From Desulfarculus sp. (lineage in GTDB: Bacteria; Desulfobacterota; Desulfarculia; Desulfarculales; Desulfarculaceae), in contig JACQYR010000133.1 of assembly GCA_016208115.1 (NCBI GenBank), positions 1 to 42,324 of the forward strand: a stretch of DNA of 42,324 bases, given 5' to 3'. The position numbers and the translations under genes were made by a program. The notes under the pieces were generated by a model. It saw nothing but the letters and a program-made list of their open reading frames with translations. It had not been told where the DNA came from and did no database searches. Shown in pieces: positions 14,761 through 22,261 of the stretch; position 1 is the first letter of the stretch, and each line of letters begins with the position of its first letter.

Positions 14761-16647
14761 TTAGGCGGCGGGGCCGCCGAAAAGTTCCTTGAGCCTGAGC
14801 AGCAGCATCAGATTGCCCTCCACCTGGTACTGGCCGGACATGAAGGCCGCCTGGCCGTCCTGGCGGCCCTGGGCGATGGCCAGCCAGACGTGGGCCGGGG
14901 TCTTGATGATTACGTCGGGCTGGGGCGCCGGGCCTTCCACGTACTGGCAGGCGCCATCGCTGATGGCCAGGTGGGCGGTGAACTCCTCGCCCTCGCGCAC
15001 CTCGAGCTGATAGATGGCGCTCAGGCCCTGGGCGGCCTGGGGATTGAAGCCCAGGGGCATCATCCGCAACAACTCGCGGCAGGTGCGCGCGGCCTGGGGG
15101 CCGGCGGGGGCGGCCGCCGGCTGGGGGGACGGGGGGACGGCCCGGTTGGCCTTGGCTGGGTCCTGGCCGGCCTGGCGGGCGGCCATCATCTGCTTGATCC
15201 AGGCCTGGCGCATCTCGGAGTTGAAGGGCGGATGGGTCTGTTTCTGCCCCACATAGGCCTCGAAGCTCTCCAAGAGCCCGCAGTCCTGCCAGTGCTTGTA
15301 GTCGTGGCCCATTACGCTGTCCTTGTGGGCCGCCACCAAGTCCTTCATGAATAGGTAGAAGATCAAATCGTGGCCAGTGGCCGGGTAGCGCCGCTTCTCC
15401 TTGACCGCCCGCGCCAGGTCGGCGGCCAGGTCGTCGGCGCGGGCCTGCACCGCCTCCAGTCCCAAGAAGCCGCCCGGGCCGGTGGCCAGGGCGGTGAACC
15501 TGCCCACACTGAAGGCGCCGAAGACCTTCAAGACCCCGCCCAGGTACTCGGCCGTCTCCACCTCGCCCACGCTGGCGGCCACGCTGATGGCCAGGCCCGG
15601 CTTCCAGGAGGTGCGCGGCTTGTGCCCCCAGGCCAGGCAGCGGTCCAGGAAGGTCTTCATCTGGGCGGTGACGTGGAAGAAATACACCGGCGAGGCCAGG
15701 ATCACGGCATCGGCCTCCAGCAGGCGTTGCATGATGGCGCGGTGATCGTCCTTGATCCAGCAGGCGCCTTTTTCCATGCACCAGCCGCAGCCTTGGCAGT
15801 AGACGATTTCCTGGCCGGCCAGGGTTATCACCTCCAGGGCCAGGCCCTGGGCGGTGAGGCCGGGGCGCAGCATCTCGATCATCTGGGCGCTGTTGCCTAT
15901 GCCGGCGTGGGGCGAGCCGTTCAAGGCCACCACCGTGGGGGTCTGGGACATGGTTTCCTCCTTGGTTGGGGCGTGGGGTGCGTAAAGGTGATCGCTGGCG
16001 GGGTCCGGGCGCGCCGGTTCAGGGACAGCCGGCGGCGCGGCCTCCGCCGGGATCAGGCCCAGCCGGCGCTGGTACCAGGCTGGGTAGCGTTTGTTCAGCG
16101 GCAGGCCCAGGCCCAGCATCAGGGCCGCGGGCAGCAGGTAGCGGCAGAGGATGTCGCCCAGGGGAGTGGCCAGGGCCGGCAGCCATAAGGGCAGGCTGGC
16201 GGCCAGGGCGCCCAGGGCGAAGAGCCCGGCCCAGACCCAGGACATGTCGCGGTTGATGACGCGGAAGACGTCGGTGCGCCACACCGCCTGGGGGGTAGTC
16301 TGGCGGGCGAAATAGACCGTGAAGGGTGGGCGGCCCAGCACTTGGGGCAGGCTGGCCATGAGGGTCAGCAGTAGGTAGAAGAGCACCAGCCACCAGGCCC
16401 CCAGGCCGGCGGCGGTCTGGGGAGCCAGGGCGAAGGCCAGGCCGGCCAGGCCCAGGAAGCCGGCCATGGTCAGGTGGATGGGCGAGGCCTGACCCCGCCG
16501 GCCCAGGTAAACCATCACCGGGATGAGCAACAGCACCAGGCCCAGGGTGAGGGGGCGCAGCCGGGCCGGGTCGTGCCCCCAGGCCTGGCCCAGACCGAAG
16601 AAGGCCGCCAGGGCCAGCATGGGCAGGTGCCTGAGCAGGCGGCTCAT
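14761..16647 (-). CDS. fusion of a membrane domain, a flavodoxin-type NAD(P)H-dependent reductase and an SCP2-like domain
   Basis: One continuous 628-residue frame with three parts. Residues 1-210 are about six hydrophobic helices of no recognised family. Residues 233-430 are a flavodoxin-like FMN reductase fold (VVALNGSPHAGIGNSA, then YCQGCGWCMEKGACWIKDDH with a four-cysteine insert, and ILASPVYFFHVTAQMK). Residues 520-628 resemble SCP2 sterol-carrier domains (FTAHLAISDG, VIIKTPAHVWLAIAQGR, GNLMLLLRLKELF). The second part begins at an internal ATG (15951) that has a perfect AAGGAGG site encoded in the linker, so a separate soluble product of 396 residues is likely besides or instead of the fusion. 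The gene overlaps merR by four bases (ATGA). The substrate is unknown. Confidence 0.75.
   Translation of the reverse strand: MSRLLRHLPMLALAAFFGLGQAWGHDPARLRPLTLGLVLLLIPVMVYLGRRGQASPIHLTMAGFLGLAGLAFALAPQTAAGLGAWWLVLFYLLLTLMASLPQVLGRPPFTVYFARQTTPQAVWRTDVFRVINRDMSWVWAGLFALGALAASLPLWLPALATPLGDILCRYLLPAALMLGLGLPLNKRYPAWYQRRLGLIPAEAAPPAVPEPARPDPASDHLYAPHAPTKEETMSQTPTVVALNGSPHAGIGNSAQMIEMLRPGLTAQGLALEVITLAGQEIVYCQGCGWCMEKGACWIKDDHRAIMQRLLEADAVILASPVYFFHVTAQMKTFLDRCLAWGHKPRTSWKPGLAISVAASVGEVETAEYLGGVLKVFGAFSVGRFTALATGPGGFLGLEAVQARADDLAADLARAVKEKRRYPATGHDLIFYLFMKDLVAAHKDSVMGHDYKHWQDCGLLESFEAYVGQKQTHPPFNSEMRQAWIKQMMAARQAGQDPAKANRAVPPSPQPAAAPAGPQAARTCRELLRMMPLGFNPQAAQGLSAIYQLEVREGEEFTAHLAISDGACQYVEGPAPQPDVIIKTPAHVWLAIAQGRQDGQAAFMSGQYQVEGNLMLLLRLKELFGGPAA
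15951..15964 (-). promoter_or_regulatory. internal ribosome-binding site and ATG in the fusion gene
   Basis: The minus strand reads AAGGAGGAAACC then ATG (ATG at 15951-15949) inside the codons for TKEETM. This is a consensus Shine-Dalgarno site with good spacing. It suggests that the flavodoxin/SCP2 protein was, or still is, translated on its own. Confidence 0.7.
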
Positions 16648-17342
16648 GATTCCTGCCCCGGGTCCTGGAGGTCGCGGGAGGCGGCCACCCGTTTCTGAAA
16701 CAGGCGGTCTATGACATAACCCCGGGTAGCGCGGGCGGCCTGCACCATCTGTAGGGTCAGGGCGGCGTTCTGGGAGATGGGCAGGTGGCTGGTGAGGCGG
16801 TGGCGCAGGGCCATCTCCTGGTCCACGATCTGGCGGCCCAGGCGGGGGTAGAAGGACATGTCTTGCACGGTCAGCCCCCGGGCCAGGCCGTTGGCGTAGA
16901 GACTGCCCATGGCCACGTCCTGCTGATCGAACTGGTCCTCCTGTAAGGGCAGGAGCATGCCCACCGCCAGTAGGCCGTCCAGTTGGGCGGCCGTCAGGCC
17001 CGTGGACTCCAGAAAGGCCGGCCTCTCCAGCAACGGGCCGGCCTCCGCCCCGAAAATGGCCTGGCTCAGCTCGATCAAGGGCGAGATGTCATGCCCCTGG
17101 TCCTGCAAGTCCAGCAAGGCCTTTATCTTGCCCAGGGGCAGGCGGTGGCGGGTTTGCAGGGTCTTGATGCGGGCCAGGCGCTCCAGACAGGAGGGCGGGT
17201 AGTAGGCCATGTTGGGGCTGGTCTTGATGGGCGCCGGCAGAAGCCCCTGCTCCACGTAGTAGAGCAGGGTGGATTTGGGCAGGCCGCTCTGGGCCGCCAG
17301 TTCCTTCATGCGCAGGCCGGGCTTGGGGTCGCGTGGGGGCAT
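16644..17342 (-). CDS. MerR-family transcriptional regulator
   Basis: 232 residues. The N-terminal MerR winged helix-turn-helix is clear (LRMKELAAQSGLPKSTLLYY, then EQGLLPAPIKTSPNMAYY and a dimer-type helix to about 85). The rest is a long effector domain of unknown ligand without the cysteine pattern of metal sensors. The start has GAGGAGC upstream. It is cotranscribed with the flavodoxin/SCP2 fusion and probably controls it. The 17343-17531 spacer contains, on the minus strand, TTTACA and TAAACT 18 bases apart, slightly long spacing of the kind MerR proteins act on; that site is speculative. Confidence 0.88.
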   Translation of the reverse strand: MPPRDPKPGLRMKELAAQSGLPKSTLLYYVEQGLLPAPIKTSPNMAYYPPSCLERLARIKTLQTRHRLPLGKIKALLDLQDQGHDISPLIELSQAIFGAEAGPLLERPAFLESTGLTAAQLDGLLAVGMLLPLQEDQFDQQDVAMGSLYANGLARGLTVQDMSFYPRLGRQIVDQEMALRHRLTSHLPISQNAALTLQMVQAARATRGYVIDRLFQKRVAASRDLQDPGQES

Positions 17343-17531
17343 GGCTGCTCCTCGGGGTGGACCGTCTGAGTCGTTGAAGTCAGTTTAACTCCGGGTGTCG
17401 GTATATGTAAAGTGCAAAGTGGTGCTTCACACTAAATAGATTGCCCGGCGCCACACGGCCTTACCGCCTGGCCATGGGAGTGCTATCATGTCCCGGAGTG
17501 GCCAGGCGCGGGTCAACACCAAGGAGGATAC

Positions 17532-18470
17532 ATGCGGCCGGGACAACTGGGCTGGGGCACCATAGGGCTGCTATTGCTGTTGTCGCTGCTCTGGGGCGCC
17601 AACATGGGGGCCATCAAGCTGGCCAGCCAGGAGATGTCCCCCCTGTTCATGGCCGGGTTGCGCTCGGCCGTGGCCAGTCTGTGCCTGTGGGTCTGGATGC
17701 GCCGGCGGGGCCTGGCCGTGTTCCCCGCGCCGGGGCTGTTCTGGCACGGCCTCGTGGTGGGGCTCTTGTTCGGCGGCGAGTTCGCCTGCATCTACGTGGG
17801 CATCAACCACACCCTGGCCTCGCGCACGGTGCTCTTGGTATACACCGCGCCCTTTTTCGTGGCCCTGGGCGCCCACTGGTGGATCGCCGGCGACCGCCTG
17901 GTGACCGCCAAGGCCCTGGGCCTGCTGCTGGCCTTTGCGGGGGTGGGGCTGTTGTTCGTGGGCCAGTGGGAGGTGCTCCTGGGCGGCCAGCTATTGGGCG
18001 ACTCCCTGTCGCTCCTGGCCGGGGTGCTGTGGGTGGCCACCACCCTGTACATCAAGCTCTTTTTGGTGGGCAAGGCCCGGCCGGTGCAGGTGCTCTTCTA
18101 TCAGTTGGCCTTCTCCATCCCTTTCCTGTTCGCCTGTAGCCTCATCTGGGAGACCCAGCCGGTGCGGGGCCTGTCCTGGCCCCTGGCCGCCAATCTGTTC
18201 TACCAGTGCATCATCGTGGCCTTCCTGAGCTTTTTGTGGTGGTTCCGCCTGGTGGACCGCCACCCCATCAGCCTGCTGCACGGCTTCACCTTCTTCACGC
18301 CCATCCTGGGGGTCTTCATCAGCGGGGTGCTGCTCTTGGGCGAGCCCCTGACCTGGCGCCTGGTCTCGGCCCTGGTCCTGGTCAGCCTGGGCATGGTGCT
18401 GGTCAACCGGCCGGGCGGCGTGCCCGCCGCTGGCCCGGTGCCCCGGGCTGGGCATAAACGGGTCGAGTAG
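17532..18470 (+). CDS. EamA/DMT-superfamily transporter
   Basis: 312 residues with ten predicted membrane helices in two EamA repeats. Typical features are LLWGANMGAIKLASQEMSPLFMAGLRS in the first repeat (two conserved blocks), and HPISLLHGFTFFTPILGV followed by LLGEPLTWRLVSALVLVSLGMVLVNRP at the end, the usual EamA closing motif. Such proteins export amino acids, metabolites or drugs; the substrate is not predictable. The AAGGAGG site eight bases before the ATG fixes the start. It is one of few plus-strand genes and converges on glnK, with a hairpin between them. Confidence 0.88.
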   Translation: MRPGQLGWGTIGLLLLLSLLWGANMGAIKLASQEMSPLFMAGLRSAVASLCLWVWMRRRGLAVFPAPGLFWHGLVVGLLFGGEFACIYVGINHTLASRTVLLVYTAPFFVALGAHWWIAGDRLVTAKALGLLLAFAGVGLLFVGQWEVLLGGQLLGDSLSLLAGVLWVATTLYIKLFLVGKARPVQVLFYQLAFSIPFLFACSLIWETQPVRGLSWPLAANLFYQCIIVAFLSFLWWFRLVDRHPISLLHGFTFFTPILGVFISGVLLLGEPLTWRLVSALVLVSLGMVLVNRPGGVPAAGPVPRAGHKRVE

Positions 18471-18534
18471 CGCCCTCCCCTGGCCAGGGCCGGCGGCTCC
18501 CGTGGAAAGGCCCTCGCGCTGATACCCCAAAAAC

Positions 18535-18566
18535 GTAGGGCAGGTTAGCGATAGCGTAACCCGCCA
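18535..18566. repeat. REP-like palindromic dispersed repeat
   Basis: GTAGGG, then GGTTAGCGATAGCGTAACC, then CGCC: an imperfect palindrome of the kind scattered through many bacterial genomes (GTAGGGtGGGTTAGCG...CGTAACCCaCC). It lies between two convergent genes, the usual location. Recognised from memory of the family, without counting its copies in this genome. Confidence 0.55.
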
Positions 18567-18582
18567 GGTACCAAAATACGGC

Positions 18583-18603
18583 GGGCGGGGTTTGTCCCCG
18601 CCC
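18583..18603. terminator. GC-rich hairpin between convergent genes
   Basis: GGGCGGGG (18583-18590) pairs with CCCCGCCC (18596-18603) over a five-base loop. On the minus strand GCCGTATTTTGG follows, so it may serve as a second terminator for glnK. Confidence 0.45.
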
Positions 18604-18625
18604 ATGCCCTGGCCTCAACCATGAA

Positions 18626-18655
18626 GGGCCGCGCCTCCTGCGGGAGACGCGGCCC
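18626..18655. terminator. convergent terminator between the EamA gene and glnK
   Basis: GGGCCGCG/CGCGGCCC arms (18626-18633 and 18648-18655) continue through one mismatch into CTCC/GGAG with a TGCG loop. It is placed 24 bases after the glnK stop and serves both directions; the plus-side T-run (GGTTTGCC) is weak. Confidence 0.6.
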
Positions 18656-18679
18656 CGGTTTGCCTGGGCTTGACGCCGC

Positions 18680-19084
18680 CTAGTCGCGCTTGGCCTTGGC
18701 CCGGCCCGAGCGCTCGCCAATGTCGCCGGGGTACATCACCGCGTCGTGGCCGCGCTCGCCGGTGCGGATGCGCACCACCTCCTCCACGGGCAGCACGAAG
18801 ATCAGGCCGTCGCCGGCCTCGCCCTCCTCGCCGGTCTTGGCGGCCTTGAGGATAGCCTCGATGGTGGCGTCCAGGTTGTGCTCGCTAAGCACGATGTTGA
18901 GCTGCATCTTGGGCAGCATGTCCACCACGTAGGAACCCGAGCGCCCCGAGAGCACGATGCCCCCCTGGCGGCCCCGGCCGCGAATCTCGAAGATGTTCAT
19001 GCCCAGGATGCCCACCTGCTTTAACGCCTCGCGCACGTCGTTGACCTTGTCCTCGCGGATGATGGCCTCTATCTTCTTCAGCAT
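18680..19084 (-). CDS. glnK: P-II nitrogen regulatory protein (GlnK/GlnB)
   Basis: 134 residues with the complete P-II fold. It opens MLKKIEAIIREDKVNDVREAL, the B-loop lies in TGEEGEAGDGLIFVLPVEE, and VVRIRTGERG closes the core, followed by an unusual basic tail of about 20 residues. The T-loop is atypical (GRQGGIVLSGRSGSYVVD): the tyrosine aligned with the uridylylation site Tyr51 is present, but the usual Lys40 and Tyr46 positions are glycine. It follows amtB in the same transcript, so the GlnK assignment (ammonium-channel partner sensing 2-oxoglutarate and ATP/ADP) is favoured over GlnB. GGGAG lies nine bases before the ATG. Confidence 0.92.
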   Translation of the reverse strand: MLKKIEAIIREDKVNDVREALKQVGILGMNIFEIRGRGRQGGIVLSGRSGSYVVDMLPKMQLNIVLSEHNLDATIEAILKAAKTGEEGEAGDGLIFVLPVEEVVRIRTGERGHDAVMYPGDIGERSGRAKAKRD

Positions 19085-19119
19085 GACGCTGTCTCCCTTC
19101 TGATTGGGTGCTGGCGGTC

Positions 19120-20346
19120 CTAGGAATATGCTCTCTCACCGTGGGAGCTGATGTCCAGGCCCACTTCTTCTTCCACGTTGGTCACGCGTAGGCCGATGGA
19201 CCAATCCAGGAGCTTGGCCAGCACGTAGGTGACCGTGAAGGCGAAGGCCATGGTCACGATGACGGCCAATATCTGCACGCCGAACTGCCCGGGGTTGCCG
19301 TAGAACAGGCCGTTGCCGCCCGAGGCGTTGACCTCGCTGGTAGCGAACAGGCCGGTGGCCAGGGTGCCCCAGGTGCTGGCGATGCCGTGGCAGGCCCACA
19401 CGTCCAGGGACTCGTCCAGGCCCCGGTTCTGGCGGAAGCGGATGGCGTAGTAGCTAAGGGGCGCGGCCACCGCGCCGATGACCATGGCCGCCAGGGGGGT
19501 TACGTAGCCCGAGGCCGGGGTGACGGCGGCCAGGCCCACCACCATGCCCGTGGCCAGGCCCAGGGTGGAGGGGCGGCCGTCCAGCCAGGAGAGTACCATC
19601 CACACCAGGCCGGCGGTGGCCCCGGAGGTATTGGTGGTCAAGAGCGCGTTGCCGGCCACGCCCGAGGCCGTGAGCGCCGAGCCGGCGTTGAAGCCGAACC
19701 AGCCGACCCACAAGAGGCCAGCGCCCAGCACCGTGTAGGGGATGTTGGTGGGCTCCATTGGGAAGCTGCCGAAGCCCTTGCGCGGGCCGATGGCCATGGC
19801 GAAGGCCAAGGCGCTGAAGCCGGCGGCGATGTGCACCACCGTGCCCCCGGCAAAGTCCAAGACGCCCATCTCGGCCAGCCAGCCGCCCTTGCCCCAGACC
19901 CAATGGCACAGGGGGTCATAGACCAGGGTGGCCCACAACAGGGCAAACAGCAGGAAGGTCTTGAAGCGCACTCGCTCCACGAAGGCGCCGGTGATGAGCG
20001 CCGGGGTGATGACCGCGAACATCATCTGGAAGGCGGCGAAGACCGTCTGGGGGATGGTGGTGCCGTAGTCTGGGCTGGGGGCGGCGCCCACACCCATGAA
20101 GCCCAGGAAGTTGAGCCCGCCGATGAAGCCGCCGATGCTCTTGCCAAAGGACAGGCTGTAGCCAAAGAGAATCCACTGCACCCCGATCAGGGCCATAAAG
20201 ACGTAGCTCAGGGTGAGGGTGGAGAGCAGATTTTTTTTGCGGACCATGCCGCCGTAGAAAAAGGCCAGGGCCGGGGTCATCAAGAGCACCAGGGAGCAGC
20301 AGACCAGCACCCAGGCGGTGTCGCCGGCGTTGATGGCGGGGGGCAT
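19120..20346 (-). CDS. amtB: AmtB ammonium channel
   Basis: 408 residues with about eleven hydrophobic helices. The channel landmarks are present: the twin pore histidines in FAGGTVVHIAAGFSA (near 168) and DVWACHGIASTWGT (near 317), and the Amt signature around CHWVWGKGGWLAEMGVLDFAGG. The protein conducts ammonium across the cytoplasmic membrane and is gated by GlnK, encoded 35 bases downstream. Expression should depend on sigma-54 and nitrogen status because of the promoter at 20440-20455. No signal-peptide extension is seen before the first helix. Confidence 0.94.
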   Translation of the reverse strand: MPPAINAGDTAWVLVCCSLVLLMTPALAFFYGGMVRKKNLLSTLTLSYVFMALIGVQWILFGYSLSFGKSIGGFIGGLNFLGFMGVGAAPSPDYGTTIPQTVFAAFQMMFAVITPALITGAFVERVRFKTFLLFALLWATLVYDPLCHWVWGKGGWLAEMGVLDFAGGTVVHIAAGFSALAFAMAIGPRKGFGSFPMEPTNIPYTVLGAGLLWVGWFGFNAGSALTASGVAGNALLTTNTSGATAGLVWMVLSWLDGRPSTLGLATGMVVGLAAVTPASGYVTPLAAMVIGAVAAPLSYYAIRFRQNRGLDESLDVWACHGIASTWGTLATGLFATSEVNASGGNGLFYGNPGQFGVQILAVIVTMAFAFTVTYVLAKLLDWSIGLRVTNVEEEVGLDISSHGERAYS

Positions 20347-20439
20347 CGGTGAGTTCTCCTTACTTAAGATGCGTGGGGCGCCGATTGGCGGGCCGCCGGG
20401 CGGGAGAGGCCACGGGGCCGTAGCTACGGAGGCGGCGTG

Positions 20440-20455
20440 AGCAGGTATCGTGCCA
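20440..20455 (-). promoter_or_regulatory. sigma-54 promoter of amtB-glnK
   Basis: The minus strand reads TGGCACGATACCTGCT. The consensus TGGCACG-N4-TTGCW is matched at every defined base but one, with GG and GC at the required -24/-12 spacing. The +1 would lie about 80 bases before amtB. The AT-rich stretch upstream (20475-20515) could hold an activator site, but I see no clear NtrC palindrome. Confidence 0.8.
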
Positions 20456-20807
20456 GGCGGGGGAAAGCGGCGATTACTTACAATAATGTTGATAAGTTAT
20501 ATTGACAATTTTGGCAACGCCGCCCCAATAAACCTACCAGGAGGTAGCACATGGGCCTGACGCCAGGGCGCGGCCAGGCCTGCCCGGGCCAGGAAGGCGG
20601 CCTGGCGGGGCCGACCCGGCCAGGGCGGCGGCCCAAATGCGGGGATTTTTCGCGGTTATGGGGCGGTCAGGTTGGCGGAGGGGGCCGGGGTCAGCCGAGC
20701 GGGGCAAAAACTACGGCTGGGTACGACACAATGGTCAACCCACTAAAATGTAGCAATGCCCGGGGCTGCCAGGCCCCCCGGACACGGTTTGGTAGGAATC
20801 GGCGGCC
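20456..20807. other. intergenic region without a convincing gene
   Basis: Contains the AT-rich upstream side of the amtB promoter and a GC-rich stretch towards the CoA-transferase gene. A hairpin CGGGGC...GCCCCG around 20761-20780 could end the minus-strand CoA-transferase transcript. An open frame starts on the plus strand at 20551 after a good AGGAGG, but its translation has no protein-like character. Confidence 0.4.
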
Positions 20808-21962
20808 CTACCAGGCCACCACCCCCAGGGTTCGCAGTTCATCCGCCTCCCGGGGGGCGTAGCCCAGGCCCGCCAGCACCTCCCGGCTGTGCTGGCCCAG
20901 GCCGGGGGCCGGGGCCAGGGCCAGTGCCGGCGAGTCCGAGAGCTTGAGCGGGCAGGCCAGGTGGGCGCGCCCCTCTTGGTCTTGCTCCAGCATGCCCCGC
21001 TCCTGGGCCAGGGGGGCGGCGGCGGCCTCCTTGAGGCTCAGCACCGGCTCGGCGCAGCAGTCGGCCGGCCCCAGCAGGTCCACCCATTGGGCCAGGTCGC
21101 GGGCCGCGAAGATGGCCGCCACCTCGGCGATGGCCTCCGCCCCGCCGAACTGGCGCTCCACCAGGTCGGGGCGGGCAATCGCCTGGCAGAAGTTTTGCCA
21201 GAACTTGGGCTCCAGGGCGCCCAGGGACATGTGCCCGCCGTCCTGGGTGCGGTACAGGCCGTAACAGGGCGCGCCGCCGTTGAGCAGCATGCGCGCCGGG
21301 CCGTCCTCGGACAACCCGGCCGCCACCCCGGCGAAGACCATGGTGGCCATGGACAGCGAGCCGTCGTACATGGCCGCGTCCACCAGTTGGCCGCGCCCCG
21401 TGTTGCCCCGCTGGATCACCGCCGCCAACAGCCCCGCCAGGGCCGGCCAGGAGCCGCCGGCCAGGTCGGCCATCTGCACCCCGGGCAGGGCCAGATGGCC
21501 CTCGCGGGTGCCGGTCATGCCCAGCACCCCGGCCTGGGCCAGGTAGTTGATGTCGTGGCCGGCCTTCTGGCTGTAATCGCCCTCTTGGCCGTAGCCGGTG
21601 ATGGAGACCTGGATCAGGCGGGGGAAGCGGGCGCTCAGCTCGGCGAAGCCCAGGCCCAGGCGCTCGCACGTGCCGGGGCGGAAGCCCTCCACCAGGATGT
21701 CGTGGCTCTCCAGGAGCTTGAGGCAGATGTCCCGGCCCTTGGCGTGCTTGAGGTTGAGCGCCAGGCTCTGCTTACCCCGGTTGAGGGTGGCGAAGTAGGC
21801 GGCGCCCAGGCCGGCGCCGATGCCCCGGGCGTAGTCGCCGCCCACGGGGTTCTCCAGCTTCAAGACCTCCGCCCCCAGGCAGGCCAAGAGCCAGGTGAGG
21901 TAGGGGCCGGGCAGGTTCATGGACAGGTCCAACACCTTGAGGCCAGCCAGGGCGGGGGGCAT
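20808..21962 (-). CDS. class III CoA-transferase / alpha-methylacyl-CoA racemase-like (CaiB/BaiF)
   Basis: 384 residues of the CaiB/BaiF family: VLDLSMNLPGPYLTWLLACLGAEVLKLENP at the start (in two conserved blocks), AYFATLNRGKQSLALNLK, and the catalytic-Asp region GHDINYLAQAGVLGMTG. The His-Asp pair in GHDINY and the later Asp in VQMADLAGGSW match the racemase branch (AMACR/MCR), which epimerises 2-methylacyl-CoA, rather than formyl-CoA transferases, but the branch cannot be settled by eye. GAGGAGG lies before the ATG. No neighbouring fatty-acid genes help with the substrate. Confidence 0.85.
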   Translation of the reverse strand: MPPALAGLKVLDLSMNLPGPYLTWLLACLGAEVLKLENPVGGDYARGIGAGLGAAYFATLNRGKQSLALNLKHAKGRDICLKLLESHDILVEGFRPGTCERLGLGFAELSARFPRLIQVSITGYGQEGDYSQKAGHDINYLAQAGVLGMTGTREGHLALPGVQMADLAGGSWPALAGLLAAVIQRGNTGRGQLVDAAMYDGSLSMATMVFAGVAAGLSEDGPARMLLNGGAPCYGLYRTQDGGHMSLGALEPKFWQNFCQAIARPDLVERQFGGAEAIAEVAAIFAARDLAQWVDLLGPADCCAEPVLSLKEAAAAPLAQERGMLEQDQEGRAHLACPLKLSDSPALALAPAPGLGQHSREVLAGLGYAPREADELRTLGVVAW

Positions 21963-22047
21963 GTTCTATCCTCCTCAGGGTCAAGCCAAATTGCTTTTCG
22001 TTGCCACCGGCCATGATAACGCCGGGGAGCAGTTTGTATAAAGAATA

Positions 22048-22185
22048 GTGTCATTGCGAGCGCAGCGAAGCAATCCACCCTACTTTGTATTTCTTGGGCT
22101 ACGCAACGCCCGCGCCATTACTAAATACCAAAGTAGGGTGGATTGCCGCGTCGCATCCCTCCAGGGATGCTCCTCGCAATGACAC
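22048..22185. repeat. 138-base inverted-repeat element (MITE-like dispersed repeat)
   Basis: Outer arms GTGTCATTGCGAG (22048-22060) and CTCGCAATGACAC (22173-22185) are perfect. Inner arms CAATCCACCCTACTTT (22071-22086) and AAAGTAGGGTGGATTG (22130-22145) are also perfect, and a smaller GCATCCCT/AGGGATGC hairpin lies at the right side. The TGTCATTGCGAG...GAAGCAATC motif is familiar as a widely dispersed bacterial repeat. No transposase is encoded. It lies between two minus-strand genes. Confidence 0.85.
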
Positions 22186-22261
22186 GCTTGCTGATTTTTA
22201 GGGAAAACAAAGGCCTGTCGCAAATACAAGGGCTAATCAGTTAGCTTGTAGCCTGACTTGG

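Noticed and set aside
20551-20862. Plus-strand open frame of 103 codons preceded by a good AGGAGG site
   Set aside because: Its translation is Gly/Arg/Pro-rich without protein-like pattern, and it runs into the end of the opposite CoA-transferase gene. The AGGAGG is part of a small CTACC-AGGAGG-TAG repeat.
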